Source of the DNA: Onchocerca volvulus
Lineage: Eukaryota; Nematoda; Chromadorea; Rhabditida; Onchocercidae
DNA length: 64,000 bases
Reading direction: 5' to 3'
Assembly (NCBI GenBank): GCA_000499405.2
Contig: HG738137.1
Location: 27,091,928-27,155,927, forward strand
Shown here: positions 42,612 through 55,000 of the stretch, in pieces
How the letters are laid out: every line of letters begins with the position of its first letter
How positions within the stretch are numbered: the first letter of the stretch is position 1
Translations under genes and position numbers: made by a program
The notes under the pieces: model-generated
Seen by the model: only the letters and a program-made list of their open reading frames with translations
Database searches by the model: none
Told to the model about the DNA's origin: nothing

Positions 42612-44341
42612 TTTCACCACCATCACGAAGCCAGACGTAAACACGAAATAGAAATAGAAGAATGGATAATCCCATAACGAATGTCTAAATTTCATGAATA
42701 ATTTCATGACAACAAAATTTTTCAAGCAGAAATTCATCCTTCTTTATCTTCATGAAGATAAATTTCTATCAATTTTTGCCAATTCTATCCAATTTTCATT
42801 ATATTCTTCTTCATATCATTTAAAATTATCATGATGAAGTTGATAAGAAGTTACTAAGAAAGAATCTAATTCTTTTCAGCATTCTTAATCGAAATTAAAA
42901 ATATGTCTGAGAAAATCTACAACCATGTCTAAATGTATTTATTATTAAGAAGCATGAAATGTTTTGTAATGAAATAATTTATGAAATGTGACATGGAGTT
43001 TGTATACATTCAATAATTCTGATATTCTTGAAGTTACGACGTCACATTTGAGATATTTGTATTTTATAAATTTCGCAATAACTTTCGCAATAACATTCGC
43101 AATAAAAAACACATTCTAGCAAGACATTTTATTTACACAAGATATGATTGATATGTGCATATATGTGTGTGTATGTATGTGTATGTGTGTGTGTATGTGT
43201 ATGTATGTGTATGTGTTTGTATGTGTATGTGTGTGTGTGTGATTGATAAGAATTGAGCGAATGATAAGAATTGAGCGAATATGTCGTTATGCTTGAGAAA
43301 TTAAATTAAAATGAAAATTGATTTTGAATTTGAACGTTACAGAAAAAAATAAGCCCATGCTTTAGCTGACTGATAATCTTTTAATTCTGATTTTAAAATA
43401 ATCAACTTTTTTTTTCTTTTTTTTCGATAAATTTCAAGCAATAAATCGTACAATTAGAATTATAAATGGTATTATGAAGAGCGCCCATTGTTTTATAATA
43501 GCAAAAATCGCTGATATTTCTATGATAAGCAAAATGATAAGATAAATCAAATTCGGTATAGCATCCGCCGTGAAGCCATACGTGTTATACGTTGCAATGA
43601 ACATTACGGTAAGTGTCAGAATATATAAAAATTGTACTGCATACATTGCGGTCTAAAAAATATCTCATCGAAATTTCAAAAAATAAAAAATTAAAGGTTA
43701 ATCATCATTATGGAAGATTCTTAGTACTTCAGATTCCACAATTTGTTCATCAGCAGTGACAGAATCTGTTCTATGATTTTCTTCAGAAGTTTCACATGCA
43801 ATTTAATTTATGGTTTCATAATCTATTTAGAATCTTTATCAATTATCGAATTTATTCATAGAAACTAATTCTTCCAACAAATATTATGATTTTTTGTAAG
43901 ATGAAATTTCAGCATTGAATCATCTAATTTATTGGTGAATAACATTTGGCATTAATGTTGAATGTAAACATTTAAAATTGAATGTTTAGAATTGATAATT
44001 TAATTCAGAAATGGCATGAAATAAATTTTTCGTTGCAAGATTTGCTCTAACAAACATCCTGTATAATAATTCTTGCAATACTTTTCTTTTTTTCTAGTTT
44101 TTTCAAGTTTATTTTTTATTAAAATTTAAAATGCAAAATATTCTTACAGTAATACGGCAACATAAACATTTCTCATATCGAACTTTTTTAGCCACTAAAA
44201 GATAGCCGCCACCTGTGGATAGATTAGAACCCTAGAAAAATAAATTAAATAATGAATTATTTATTAACTAATGAATTATATATTGCAGAAAATAATCCCT
44301 TATGTTTCATTCTAAATATTTCAACTAACGAAGCAAACCAT
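42612..44341 (-). CDS. small multi-pass membrane protein (3' end unresolved)
   Basis: No firm family. Exons (5' to 3'): 44330-44341 (MVCF, tentative start), 44148-44231, 43452-43652, 42612-42684, then a phase-1 GTAAGT donor to an unplaced last exon. The visible protein is about 123 residues. The order KKVRYEKCLCCRIT, then hydrophobic stretches (AVQFLYILTLTVMFIA, NLIYLIILLIIEISAIFAII, LFIIPFIILI, FVMGLSILLFLFRVYVWLR), suggests four transmembrane segments after a basic Cys motif. That layout recalls LAPTM-type or nematode-specific four-pass proteins; this is inference only. Splice phases all agree and donors are GTTAGT, GTAAGA, GTACGA and GTAAGT. Confidence 0.6.
43163..43241. repeat. TG/TATG microsatellite
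   Basis: About 80 bp of interspersed TG and TATG units in the membrane-protein intron between exons 43452-43652 and 42612-42684. Confidence 0.9.
43245..43280. repeat. perfect 18-bp tandem duplication
   Basis: The unit 'gataagaattgagcgaat' occurs twice without a gap, directly next to the TG microsatellite. Confidence 0.95.
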
Positions 44342-45278
44342 TTTAAATTTTCGAAATCGATAATCTGCTTCAGAAAGCAGACGATAAACAACCGGTCAAC
44401 TTTGGTTCTTTCATAAACAATGGGAATGATAAAGGATAAATTTATGTTTATATTACAATTTTTCTGAAAATGCTGGCAGTTATTTTAGATAGAAATGGAA
44501 AAAAAGAAAGGAAAATGATTGTTAATTTTGTGAAATTAATTCCCGAATTGATTTCATAAAATAAAAATCACAATCAAAACAATTCATCCGAAATTTCGCC
44601 ATTCTCATTTTGATATATTGCTTTTCTTATTAAAATTGGTAGAAATGACACAACTGCAATCGATATCCAGAAAAAATAAAAAAGACAGTTTGATCGATTT
44701 TCAAGAAAAGGTCATGGTTGATGAAAAAGTAATAAATCGAAGTTAAAGAGAGAAGGTTAAAAGGTCAAAGCAACTTGGCTTAAGATGAATATTTATGGCT
44801 TTCTATTCTACCAGATCCACGTTTATATGTGTATATGAAAAATTATTCATATGAAAAGATTTAAACCTTGATTGATGACATAAAATCATTCAAGTAAATC
44901 CATCAATCATGAGAAAAATTTATACATTAGATGCAATTTAACTTGCAAATTTCCTGCAATCTATTAATTTCTTTAAAGTTTACATTATTTATCAGCATTA
45001 AAATTATTCTCGAAAAAAAAAAAAGCGCAACAAAAATCGATCGGTTATTTCATTTTAAAATTTAAACAAATATTAATAATAATAATTATCATTTTCGGTA
45101 TTGTTTAATTGTAGATAATGATTCTGAATCATTTTTTCGCTTTCAACAATATACTCTTATTTATTTTATCTATTCAAATTTTAATTTCATCTCTGATTTC
45201 CATTTTTGGCAATTTCAAGTACAATCCTATTTGTTTGTATAGGTGTATTGAAAAAGTACGTTTTTTTTTGTTGCAACA
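44342..45278. other. intergenic region, membrane-protein gene to 49-aa candidate
   Basis: About 0.9 kb between divergently transcribed genes, so it should hold both promoters. AT-rich; no motif I can defend. Confidence 0.4.
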
Positions 45279-45307
45279 GCTGATTATATTTGAAGTAGGG
45301 TTCAAGA

Positions 45308-45861
45308 ATGACAAAAAAAAAAAAAGAAGAACTTCAGAACATACTCAAACTAGTTAGAAGTAAGTATAAGGCAGAAGATACTTTCATTTTATTCTCGAAA
45401 TTATTGGACAAGAAAGGAAGGGTGACAACTGTCACAGGTAAATTTCTCGTTCATATTTTTTTTTTTTCAAATAATGTTGAGCAACAAATGAAAAGACACT
45501 TTTACAACCAGTCATAATCAATTATTTTTCTCAAATTTCTGCCCCTTTTTTTTTTTTTTTTTTTTTTAATATACAGCCTTATATCTAAGAGGCAATTTTT
45601 TTTGCTAATTTTATTTCAAAATGAAGTAATTTTGTTTGCTCGATCATTTCGCCAAACTTGTAATGTTTTCTTTTACTTTTACTTTAATTTTCAAGAAAAG
45701 CAATACATGTCTTTTACAAAAATTCGTATCATGTCTTATTATAAATATAGCAATGTTAACAGTTTGGAAATTAATTTTAAATTTTAAAATTTCGGCTTAA
45801 AATTTATGATATATTGATAATGACTTGAATTATTATTTCAGTCAGTGATGGTGATATTTAG
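45308..45861 (+). CDS. candidate 49-aa two-exon small gene upstream of aquaporin
   Basis: Unrecognised. A T-run and TTGCAACAG acceptor end at about 45279 and the ATG follows about 28 nt later, suiting a spliced leader. Exon 1 45308-45437 ends CACAG|GTAAAT. Exon 2 45842-45861 follows TTATTTCAG and encodes the end VSDGDI then TAG. The phase is consistent (G+TC = Val). The protein is highly charged and probably helical (KKKKEELQNILKLVRSKYK, then FSKLLDKKGRVTTVT), with no signal peptide. AATAAA lies at 45960-45965, about 100 nt past the stop. Same strand as the aquaporin, whose ATG is 375 nt downstream, so an operon is possible but unproven. Confidence 0.5.
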
Positions 45862-46235
45862 ACAGATTAATTAAATTTTGATTTCTGATATCAGAAAATC
45901 TATATTATGAGAATCTGAGATATTGTATGATTTGTTATTTATAATGAGTTTATGTTATTAATAAAAAGTTTATCGTCATTAATCGACAAATGATTAATTT
46001 TGTGATTTATATGAAAACGATTTTTACTTTGCAATATTCTTTCAGAATGGAAATATTCTTTTTAGTTATTTTTTCGATATTCTTCTAAAATATTTTTTCA
46101 ATTAGCCTAATTCGCAATAAAATATCAATCAATTCAAGTCTCGCAACATTACATCAATTTCACTTCTAAACAATTTTAATTTTAGAAATAAGTACAATTA
46201 AACATTATTACAATTTTAGAATTTGCGCAGTAATT

Positions 46236-49200
46236 ATGACGGATTGTGTTTCTGCTGTACGAAATAAGTTACGAATTCGCAACGATCTATTGCGATGTGC
46301 TTTAGCTGAATTCATCTGCACTGCTTTTTTTATAGTAAGATCTTTGCTATTTCCATAATTTTTTTTTTTTTTTTTTTTATAAATAGCGCAAAAAATACTT
46401 TACATATAAGAAATATAAATTTTTAGGGTTATATTGTGATCACAGCTGAATTCGATTGATCTAATCATTGCACAATTTTAAAAGAATGAATCTTTCAATA
46501 AAAAATTAAAATCTTAAAAACTACTTATCATTCTAATCCTAATCCTTCAATACAAATTTGAATATTTCTTTTATCATTATAATTAATTATTAAATTTAAA
46601 ACTATAATTGAAACTAAAGGCAAATTCTGAACAATACATGCAAGGCGAAAAATACGCACTTTTTTTTTTTAAAATTTCATTCATATTTGATTGACAGATT
46701 TTTAAAATATGAGAATTTATTTTCGATCATTCTCTCACAAAATAGATATTAAACTTATTCTTAAAATTTTCTTTTTATTTGTAAAAATTAAATTTTAAAT
46801 TAAATTTTTTATTTTTTAAAAATTTAAATTAAATATGTCATAAATTATATTTTAAATTTTACATACATAAAATAATTTTGACTGGCATAACAATAAAATC
46901 AAAAAATAAAAATAAAAATGAAAAAATCCTCAGTATTCATGGTTTTTCTAATAAGCTATATTTGCGCACGGTATGATTATCAGAACTGTAAATTGATAAT
47001 GGCAAATTGAATAATTGAGAATTTTATCGATTTATCATCGAATTAATCAATGAGTGATTGCGACATCGCAATTCTTTTTTTTGAAATCAGCCTATTTTGT
47101 TAATTTATTTCAAATTTTAGTTTTGTAAAGTAAGTTTTACTTTCGTTTTATTTTAAGTTTTACTTATACTACAAATGATAACAATTTTTAGTTTGCTGGC
47201 ACTTCAACGAATGCTGCCAATTTACTCTCAGATGGTAATTGCAAAATTTGTGTCATTTTTGGATGGACTTTTGCGATAGGTATCGCTGCTCTTGCAGCTG
47301 GTCATTTATCTGGTACATTTTTCAAAAATATTGACATTTAAGCGAATTTGAAAAGTCGATTTGCGACATCCAAAAATTTCGTTGCAATAATTCGTCAGCA
47401 ACTTAAATTCAGCACATTGTGCTTTTATGATTCTGAAAATAATCTAAGATGCATGAATTTTGAAAATAATTTAAGATGCTAGCTATGAAATTACTACATC
47501 TATTTATATACTTGCTAAACAATCGCTAATTTTGACTAAAAAGTTTCAGTCATCATCAGATTACTGTAAATTTGATTTCTGAATTATTCAAAGTTCACAA
47601 TAATATATCTTATCTTACACATTCTTTCTGTAACATTATCAAATTGTTTCGATGAATTTTATGAGAATAATAGAAATTCTGATTGCTCCGATCGATTATC
47701 AGCACCAATTTTTTTCTGTTTTTTTGCTGTTTCAACATGCCATCATAGAATTACATCTGAATCCTGAATTACAGGAGGGCATCTGAATCCAGCCGTATCA
47801 TTTGCATTTTACATTTGTGGCCAAATATCAGTATATCGATTCATAACGTATTCAATTGCTCAAACAGCTGGTGCTTTTCTGGGCAGTTTGACAACTTTCA
47901 TCCTTTATTATGGTTAGCAAATTTTTACTGATAATTACTTCCTACTGATAATGAAATAATGAATTCACTTTATGCTTGTAGCATTAAAACAAGAGATTTT
48001 TTCGATATTGATAAAAATGATAAACAATAGAATGGACAATGGCTAATAGTAATAGAACTGAAAAATTTTAGATGAATTTTCATAAAGTTTGTATAAATTC
48101 AGCATTGTCTCTTTTATATTTGGAGATGGTCCATTAATTATACTTATTGATAATTATTATCAATATTTAGGAAATTGTTAAAGTTAATTTGAAAAAATTG
48201 GATAGCATATTCAATGCTAATGATTGACTGAATTTGGGCGGATTTCACGGAATATTTTGACGTAATATCATATGATCCGTATAGTGAAAATATTTGTGAA
48301 CTCGATTGTAATAAATCAAGGAAAATTTCTAGTGATAACATATGATAATAAAATTCCATGTGTTTTTATTCTAGTCTAGAAATTATCAGTCTTTTCGTTC
48401 AGCCTAATATTTATGAGTACTGAGTTATTGATTATTTTATTTATTTATTTATTTATTCTCTAGATGGAATTAATCATTTTGATGGTGGTGAAAGGCAAAC
48501 TTTGGGACCAAAAGCATCAATTGGAATATTTGTTCCATTACCAGAAGATTATTTGAGCATTTCTGGCTCCATCTTCGATCAGGCTCCTTTTCATTTGTTT
48601 TTTCTATTTTTTTAAATCTTATTATTTCATTTCAAGTCCGATAAAATAATTAGATTATGGAATTACTGAAAATTTATACTTGCCAATCATTAAGTTCACT
48701 TTCGATGTTATGTATGTTTGATTAAAAGTCAATTTATCTCATCTTTTTCAAATAACTCTATTTCAAGTTAAGAAGTTTTGCTATAAACGAAAAAAATGAA
48801 TGTAATAGATAAAAGTTTCACGAATATATGTTAAATTTATATCTATCTGCTAATCATGCCTATTCTACTGAACAGCACGAATGCTTATTTAAGTTATATT
48901 AAAATTTTTTTTATAAATTCTAAAATACAATTAAAATTTCGAATTCGGAAATATATTTCATTTTCAGTTCTTGGGTTCAGCATTTCTCGCATTTTCTATA
49001 ATGATGTTCTCAAATCCACGAAACAAAATTCCGGCAATAGCAAAACCGGTAATTCTCGGTATTACCATCTTCCTGATTTCCGTATGTGTTAGTGCGAATG
49101 CCGGCGGTGAGGTTAATCCGGCAAGAGATATTGGACCAAAAATTACGGCTCTTATCGCTGGTTATGATTGGACTATCTTCAGGTTTTTTTTGGCTCTTAA

Positions 49201-50248
49201 TTTTTATTAATTTGGGAAGAATTTTGTCAATTTAGAGAATTAAAAAGACAATCTTAATTAACAGTTCAATGGAATTTAATATTAATTTGAGAAATGGCTG
49301 TTAATCGAAAATTTTGCTCATTCGTCAATAAGCTTAGTTAACATTCCAATGAAAACTAATATTATTTTGATTTTTGAACTTCTGAATCAATCAATCGATA
49401 AGAATTGAAAGTGTTGTTTAATCTAGAACTCTATTTCTTTAACTTTTTGTAATAAATAAAACTAATTTTACCAAAATATCCATACAATCGACTTTTTTTT
49501 TGCTTTTTTTTTTAATTCTAATTTATTTCTTTTTTTCTGCAGCTATCGAGATTATAAATGGTTTTCAATACCAATTCTCATACCATTTGCCGGTGCAGCA
49601 TTTGGTGCATGGTTCTATCATTTAACTCTTGGTATCATTTATTCAGTTATCAATATTTTTTAATTTTAATTATGTACTGAATAATTTATATGAGTTATTT
49701 CTGATATGAATATCATAATTGTAATATCGAAGTGTTAATTACTGATAAGAAGATAATTTTGCAATGGTTAGTCAACTTGAAAAATTATTGTTAATTTTAA
49801 AATAATTCTACAATTCGAAATGAATCCGGAATAAAATGATTGCGGAAAAATTATTTTTGAATAATAGTAGTATGCATGTCACAAAAGTGGAGATCAAAAG
49901 TGCTATATGGTAGAATATTTTTTGAAATTATTAATTCATTATTGATATTTATCGCATTATTCTCCTATCCAGTTAGAACGAAATACTCGAGGACAGGATT
50001 TTATTAATTATCGATTAATTAATTATCTGAATATTTGGATTTCGTGGTATACTCTGAAATAGCAAATAAATCGGTCAATACCTGGCAATTAATAATTTCA
50101 TCAATGAGTATATTTTCTTAAATAATTACGAATAATTGCAGGAATTCACGTTTCCGAGGAAAAAGATAATCGCAAAATTCACGATCGTATGCAAATGAAT
50201 GAAGTAAGCAGAGTAACGATCGGCAATTCAGGAATATCCATTAAGTGA
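46236..50248 (+). CDS. aquaglyceroporin (MIP family channel)
   Basis: Plasma-membrane channel for water and probably glycerol or other small solutes. Exons: 46236-46334, 47192-47312, 47775-47912, 48464-48582, 48968-49182, 49543-49631, 50142-50248; 295 aa, normal for the family. Both pore motifs are intact: GGHLNPAVSF (NPA at 78-80) and GGEVNPARDIGPK (NPA at 209-211). The Asp after the second NPAR (D213) and the long loop before helix 5 are glycerol-channel features. Six hydrophobic segments flank the two half-helices. The N-terminal AEFICTAFF is the usual helix 1 start. Intron 4 seems to begin with GC (FDQ|GCTCCT), since no GT gives a usable frame. A possible acceptor TTTTAG lies just upstream of the ATG. 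No closer paralogue can be assigned. Confidence 0.93.
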
Positions 50249-50391
50249 TGAAACAAATTCCAATGTCGCAAAATTAATCAATTTTGCATATTCAATTTAT
50301 CCATTTTCATTTTGTTGATCATTAGTATGTTTATAATTACTGCAGCAAGAATTTTTCAGATGTGAATGGAAGAAAAAAAACTGCAAGATCA

Positions 50392-50397
50392 AATAAA
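50392..50397 (+). terminator. aquaporin poly(A) signal
   Basis: AATAAA 144 nt past the stop codon. Confidence 0.55.
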
Positions 50398-51049
50398 CAA
50401 TCGTTAATTGACGAATTTCGAGTCATTTCAACAAAACAATCTGTTTCATTCCTCTGTCACCTATATCATCCCTTATCATCCCTCCAACTATTGATATGAA
50501 AGCAATTTCAGTAGTTCATTAGAAACAGAAATATTTGAAATTAAAAAAAAAAAAATTAACATTTCTGCTCAGCAGTTTTTTTTTTTGTGAACGTGGAAAT
50601 GATTTTCAATGGAAGCCGTGACCTGGAAATTACTATCAGTGAAAGTTATCTTCAATCCATCTCAGCTAATAATAGAAAAAAAAGAAATTAAATTCATAAA
50701 ATTACTCATACTATCAATTAAATCAGTTTCAATTTCATGTTTTGCTTTCCATGACTTCCAATTTAAAATTTTCAACAGAACAAACTCTGCAATGATTTAA
50801 AATTTCGTGATGCGATAAATTTAAGTTAATTTGAAATTACAAATATTAAATTTGACTCCATTTTAAATGACTTTTGCACACATTTTAAAGGAAGATAACG
50901 ATGTAACTTTTGTATTTTGTATTTATCCTCAAATAGAATTATCAAAACAAATATTAAATAATACATCATTCAATTTAGGCAAAAATTTTTGCGATTAGTA
51001 TCTGTCAATGAATTTAAATTATAAGAAATTAATTATTTAATTAATATAA

Positions 51050-51824
51050 TTAATTCAGATATTCACATGTTGCTGAATGAACAATTTTAGTTTTATCATT
51101 CTCCGTATAAGTCCATTCAGAATTTTGATTGCAAGTAACTAAACCAATAGCATGCTGAATATGTTTGATCGAACCAGTTGTTCCAAGACTTTCACCAAAT
51201 GGATCATACCACTATAAATGATTTAAATTAAAATTTAAATAATTTAATAATTATTATAATTTTTCCTTCCGACTCATTACTTGCTTGCAAATTATATCGT
51301 ATATTTGCATGCAGTGCATGCATAATAAAAACATTGCATACCTCCATCAAAAACATTGCATACCTCCATCAAAATATCTTTTGCTACAGGATTTCTGCAC
51401 TGCAAAACTGCAAATTTGCATCCATCTGCATTCATTCCATACGATATAAGCATTTCTTGCACTTGTAAATCGGAAGATTTTCGTCTTTTTACATTTGTCG
51501 GAAAAGGATTGCAATTCTGACATGCTGCAACATATTATTCTGGAATGCAGATTAATTCGTTCTATTTTAATATTTACTTTTTAGAAATATTCTGTGACAA
51601 ATATAAAGAAAAAAAAGGTGATAAAATAATCCAATCAATAAATAATTAATCATGAAATTGGCAAAAACAATCGATTTACCACTAAATATTGGTGAAAATG
51701 TTACAGGTATTCCAGGAAATTGTTCAGGCGATCCAGGAAATGATCCAATCATTCCTCCAGGTCCACAGGCTAATAAACTCACGATACAAATTGAGGAAAT
51801 TGTCAGAAAGATTTTTGCATTCAT
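51050..51824 (-). CDS. secreted C6-domain (six-cysteine) protein
   Basis: Nematode-lineage secreted or surface protein; function unknown. Exons: 51680-51824, 51364-51524, 51050-51211; 155 aa. Residues 1 to about 20 are a signal peptide (KIFLTISSICIVSLLAC), followed by a Gly/Pro-rich spacer. The rest holds six cysteines in the order ACQNC, DGCKF, VLQC, VTC, ATC, matching the C6 domain pattern (C..C ... gC..a.v.C ... v.C....W.y ... C), including the SEWTYTE segment. All splice phases agree. The exon 2 donor lies inside a 22-bp tandem duplication. It is transcribed convergently with the aquaporin; the two stop codons are about 800 bp apart. Confidence 0.82.
51327..51374 (-). repeat. 22-bp tandem duplication covering C6-gene exon 2 donor
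   Basis: The unit (minus strand tgatggaggtatgcaatg plus four T) occurs twice with period 22. Each copy carries the GAG|GTATGC donor. Only the exon-proximal donor (exon end 51364) keeps the frame; the distal one would add a phase shift leading to an early stop. Confidence 0.92.
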
Positions 51825-52004
51825 TTCTAGTCACAAAGAAATTTCAAAACTAAAAAAATAATTTACTTCAATCCTTATAGTAATGTAATAGCAAAAGAAT
51901 ATTAAAATTTAATTTAGTCATAAAGAAATATCAAATTTGAAAAATGTTTCTTTATCTCATTTTCTAATCATTAATCTAAGATTTGACAATTAATTTGCTA
52001 ATTA

Positions 52005-52038
<34 letters not shown>

Positions 52039-55000
52039 CAACTACTCGTTTTTTGATTTGGAATTATGTAACATTCAACAGGAATATTTGTGAAATACCT
52101 TAGCAGCTTTGATATTTAGTTTTTGGACAAGTTTTTGCATAAGTTTTAACTATTTTTAAAATCAATGAAGAATATGAATTCGAACTTCAAAAATTAGATA
52201 TATGCAAAAATTCTTTATTCAAAAATTAAACAAGAATAAGATAAGAATGAAATGAATGGTTTTGTCGATGGATTTCAATTTATCAAAAAAATTCCTTCTT
52301 TCATAATTTCGAAAAGTTCTCTTTAAAATATTCGCCAAATCTAACCAGACAAATAATAAGTAATTCTGGCCAGAAAAATTTGGAATAGATCGAAAATAAA
52401 ATGGAATTTTATGCAAAAAAAAATTATATCTTCAGTTTCGCTTGAATTCTTTCATACAAAAGTACTTATATTTTAAGTGAAAAACTTTTTTAAACAATTT
52501 TTTAAAACAGCATAAGATTTAAAAGCGAGAATTGTCCAGTCAGAATTGTATAGTAATTTGAGAGAATTCTCGGTTAAAAAGCAATCCAAAGTTAAGAAAC
52601 GATAAGATTTTAAATTGAAAAGAAAAAAAAAAAACTTTGAGATATGAAAGGTGATTTTTACAAAGAAAATGAAAAAATTCCTGGTTTCCGTATGATTATA
52701 TAAATTCGAATAGAAATAAAGCAAATATTATTCATGTATTTCAAGAATATTTATAATAATTATATCAGTTTTCTTTCTTCGAAATTTGCCATTAAGATTG
52801 ATAAAAATGATAAAAAAGTTTTTTTTTTATTAAGAGTTGTACAGATTTTAATGCGAAAAACATCGAATAGAATAAAGGTATTATTATAATTGGATAAATA
52901 GCTTTTGAATAATTCAAATTGGTTCCTTATTTTATTGACAATGTTGTTATTCAAATTATTTCTATGATTCATTAAATCTATTAAAAATAATTATTCAATT
53001 TGTTAATAATTATTCTGTTTTTAAATTCTCAAAATTAATGAATGTATTTCAAAAGGGTCAAGTAAATCGAACCACTTTTAGTCATTCGGTTAAGTTAAGA
53101 AGATATTTGCGTAATGATTTGCCAAGATAGATTTGGCAAATATAGGTTGTTATTTCTTATTTATTTTCGAGTTATATTTGATAAATTTGAGCAAATATTT
53201 GATTAACACTGAATTTCCAAAATTTCATTTTCAAATTTTAATAAATTTTATCTTGTTTTGATTATTTTGGTAATTGAATGTATTTATTCAGAATGGATAA
53301 GATAATTCGGAGCTTGGAATATAAAATTTCGTCAGGAAAAACATTTCATCAATAGTTTTTTCAAATTTTATCAATAGGAGTTTGAACATATTCTGAAATA
53401 AAGAATCTAATGAGAATCTGTCTATCATTTATAAAATGATTTTTATCAGCAACATATGCAACAGAAGAATCGAAAAATCAAGAAATATTTCTTGAAAATT
53501 TTAAACTTTTAAAGTTTTAAATATTTTTTAAATATTTTCAAATTTTTTTCAAGTTAAAGAAATCGTGCTTTTCGAAAATTTGATCAAGAAATTTCAATTT
53601 AGATATCATATTTTTGTGCTTTATTAATTTCATCGAGATTAATCAAAGCCTAATAATTAACTAATTTAATGATTTAAAGATCAGATCATATCCTAATGTT
53701 TAATCTTATCACAAAAAAAAATGTATTTAGTTTTTATACTTCTCGTAAATGCTTTAGTTTGATTTATTTTTGATTTTGATTATAATTTCAAGTAGAAAAT
53801 ACGAATTATGCGTTCAATATTTCTTTTTTTTTTTCAAATCCGAATTCATTCGAAATAATTCAAATTTTTTTGATATTCTTCTCAAACTGTGCTCCATGCT
53901 TTAAATTTTTTTGGATTCAAATAACATAAAAAAGCAATATTTGATTTCTTTCTTTTTTTTTTTTAATTATAGAATTATAGATATTATTATTATATTTTTA
54001 TCATAAAATTGCAATTCGTTATTTCTTTAAATTATTTCTAATCAGCTACTATCATTATTTCTGTCCTTTTCTAGAACATGGATTTTAGTATCACTTCAAT
54101 TTTGTCATTTTGACGAATTCTAAACCATTTGGATTAATAGAAGGATGACTTTTCATCAATGATAGAATAAGTGTCGAATTGAAATTCATCATTTCTGATT
54201 CGTAGTTTTTTAGATATCAGTGAGTTAGATTCATGATAATTGAATACAGACCAAAGATTTTAAAGATTTTATTTTAAGTAAATTACATACTGTTTAGGCA
54301 ATTGTTTGTTCAAATAGTTTGATTTCTCAGGATTTATTGAGGCATCAAAATTGAATCCATGCAATCGATAATATCTTCTCATCAATGTCAACTTTTTTTA
54401 TTATCGTTATTTTTGTGCTTAATAAAATCATTCAATTTAAATTTGCCATTGTTCTTGCGCAATTTAATCCAAACAAATTTATTTCTATTCAGTCATTCGC
54501 CCAATTTATTTCAGCAAATGATTTTTTTCATCATTCATTCTTTTTATTATGTAATTATTGTTTAAGTTAATTTATTAGATAACGAATAATTACGAATAAA
54601 ATCGCAAGACTAAAATTAAAAGAATATATCACTATTTAGGCAAATTAAAACTATAAGTCATTATTCAGTAAAACATAAAATATATCATTAAATAACTAAT
54701 GATTGGTTAGGTTAAATCAATAAGATTGTTTTCGTATCAATGAGATTACTTTCGTATCTGATAAGATTCATTATTAAATCGATAAGATTGCATTCGTAAT
54801 AATCTCTTATCATATCTGCTTGATATTTAGACGAATTACTATACTGTTATAAAAACTCATTATCAAATCAAATCTTTAAATTTGCATGCTGATTAGCTTA
54901 TTGATAATTCTTTGTTATGTCCCTTCATTTCATTTTAGCGGGCCTTAATAAGATCCGTAAGTAGAAAGTTTCGTTTTGAATAACTTCATTTTGACTTCCA

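Noticed and set aside
43434..43451. Reading the membrane-protein exon through to its TGA as the C terminus
   Set aside because: A GTACGA donor at 43450-43451 joins in phase to a clearly coding membrane segment at 42612-42684, so the stop is more likely intronic.
51652..51861. Plus-strand Pro/Gly-rich frame
   Set aside because: It is the antisense shadow of the C6-gene first exon, whose minus frame has a signal peptide and correct phases.
54359..54570. 61-68-codon frames with a signal-peptide-like start
   Set aside because: Two overlapping frames both hydrophobic from AT-rich DNA; no splice or poly(A) support.
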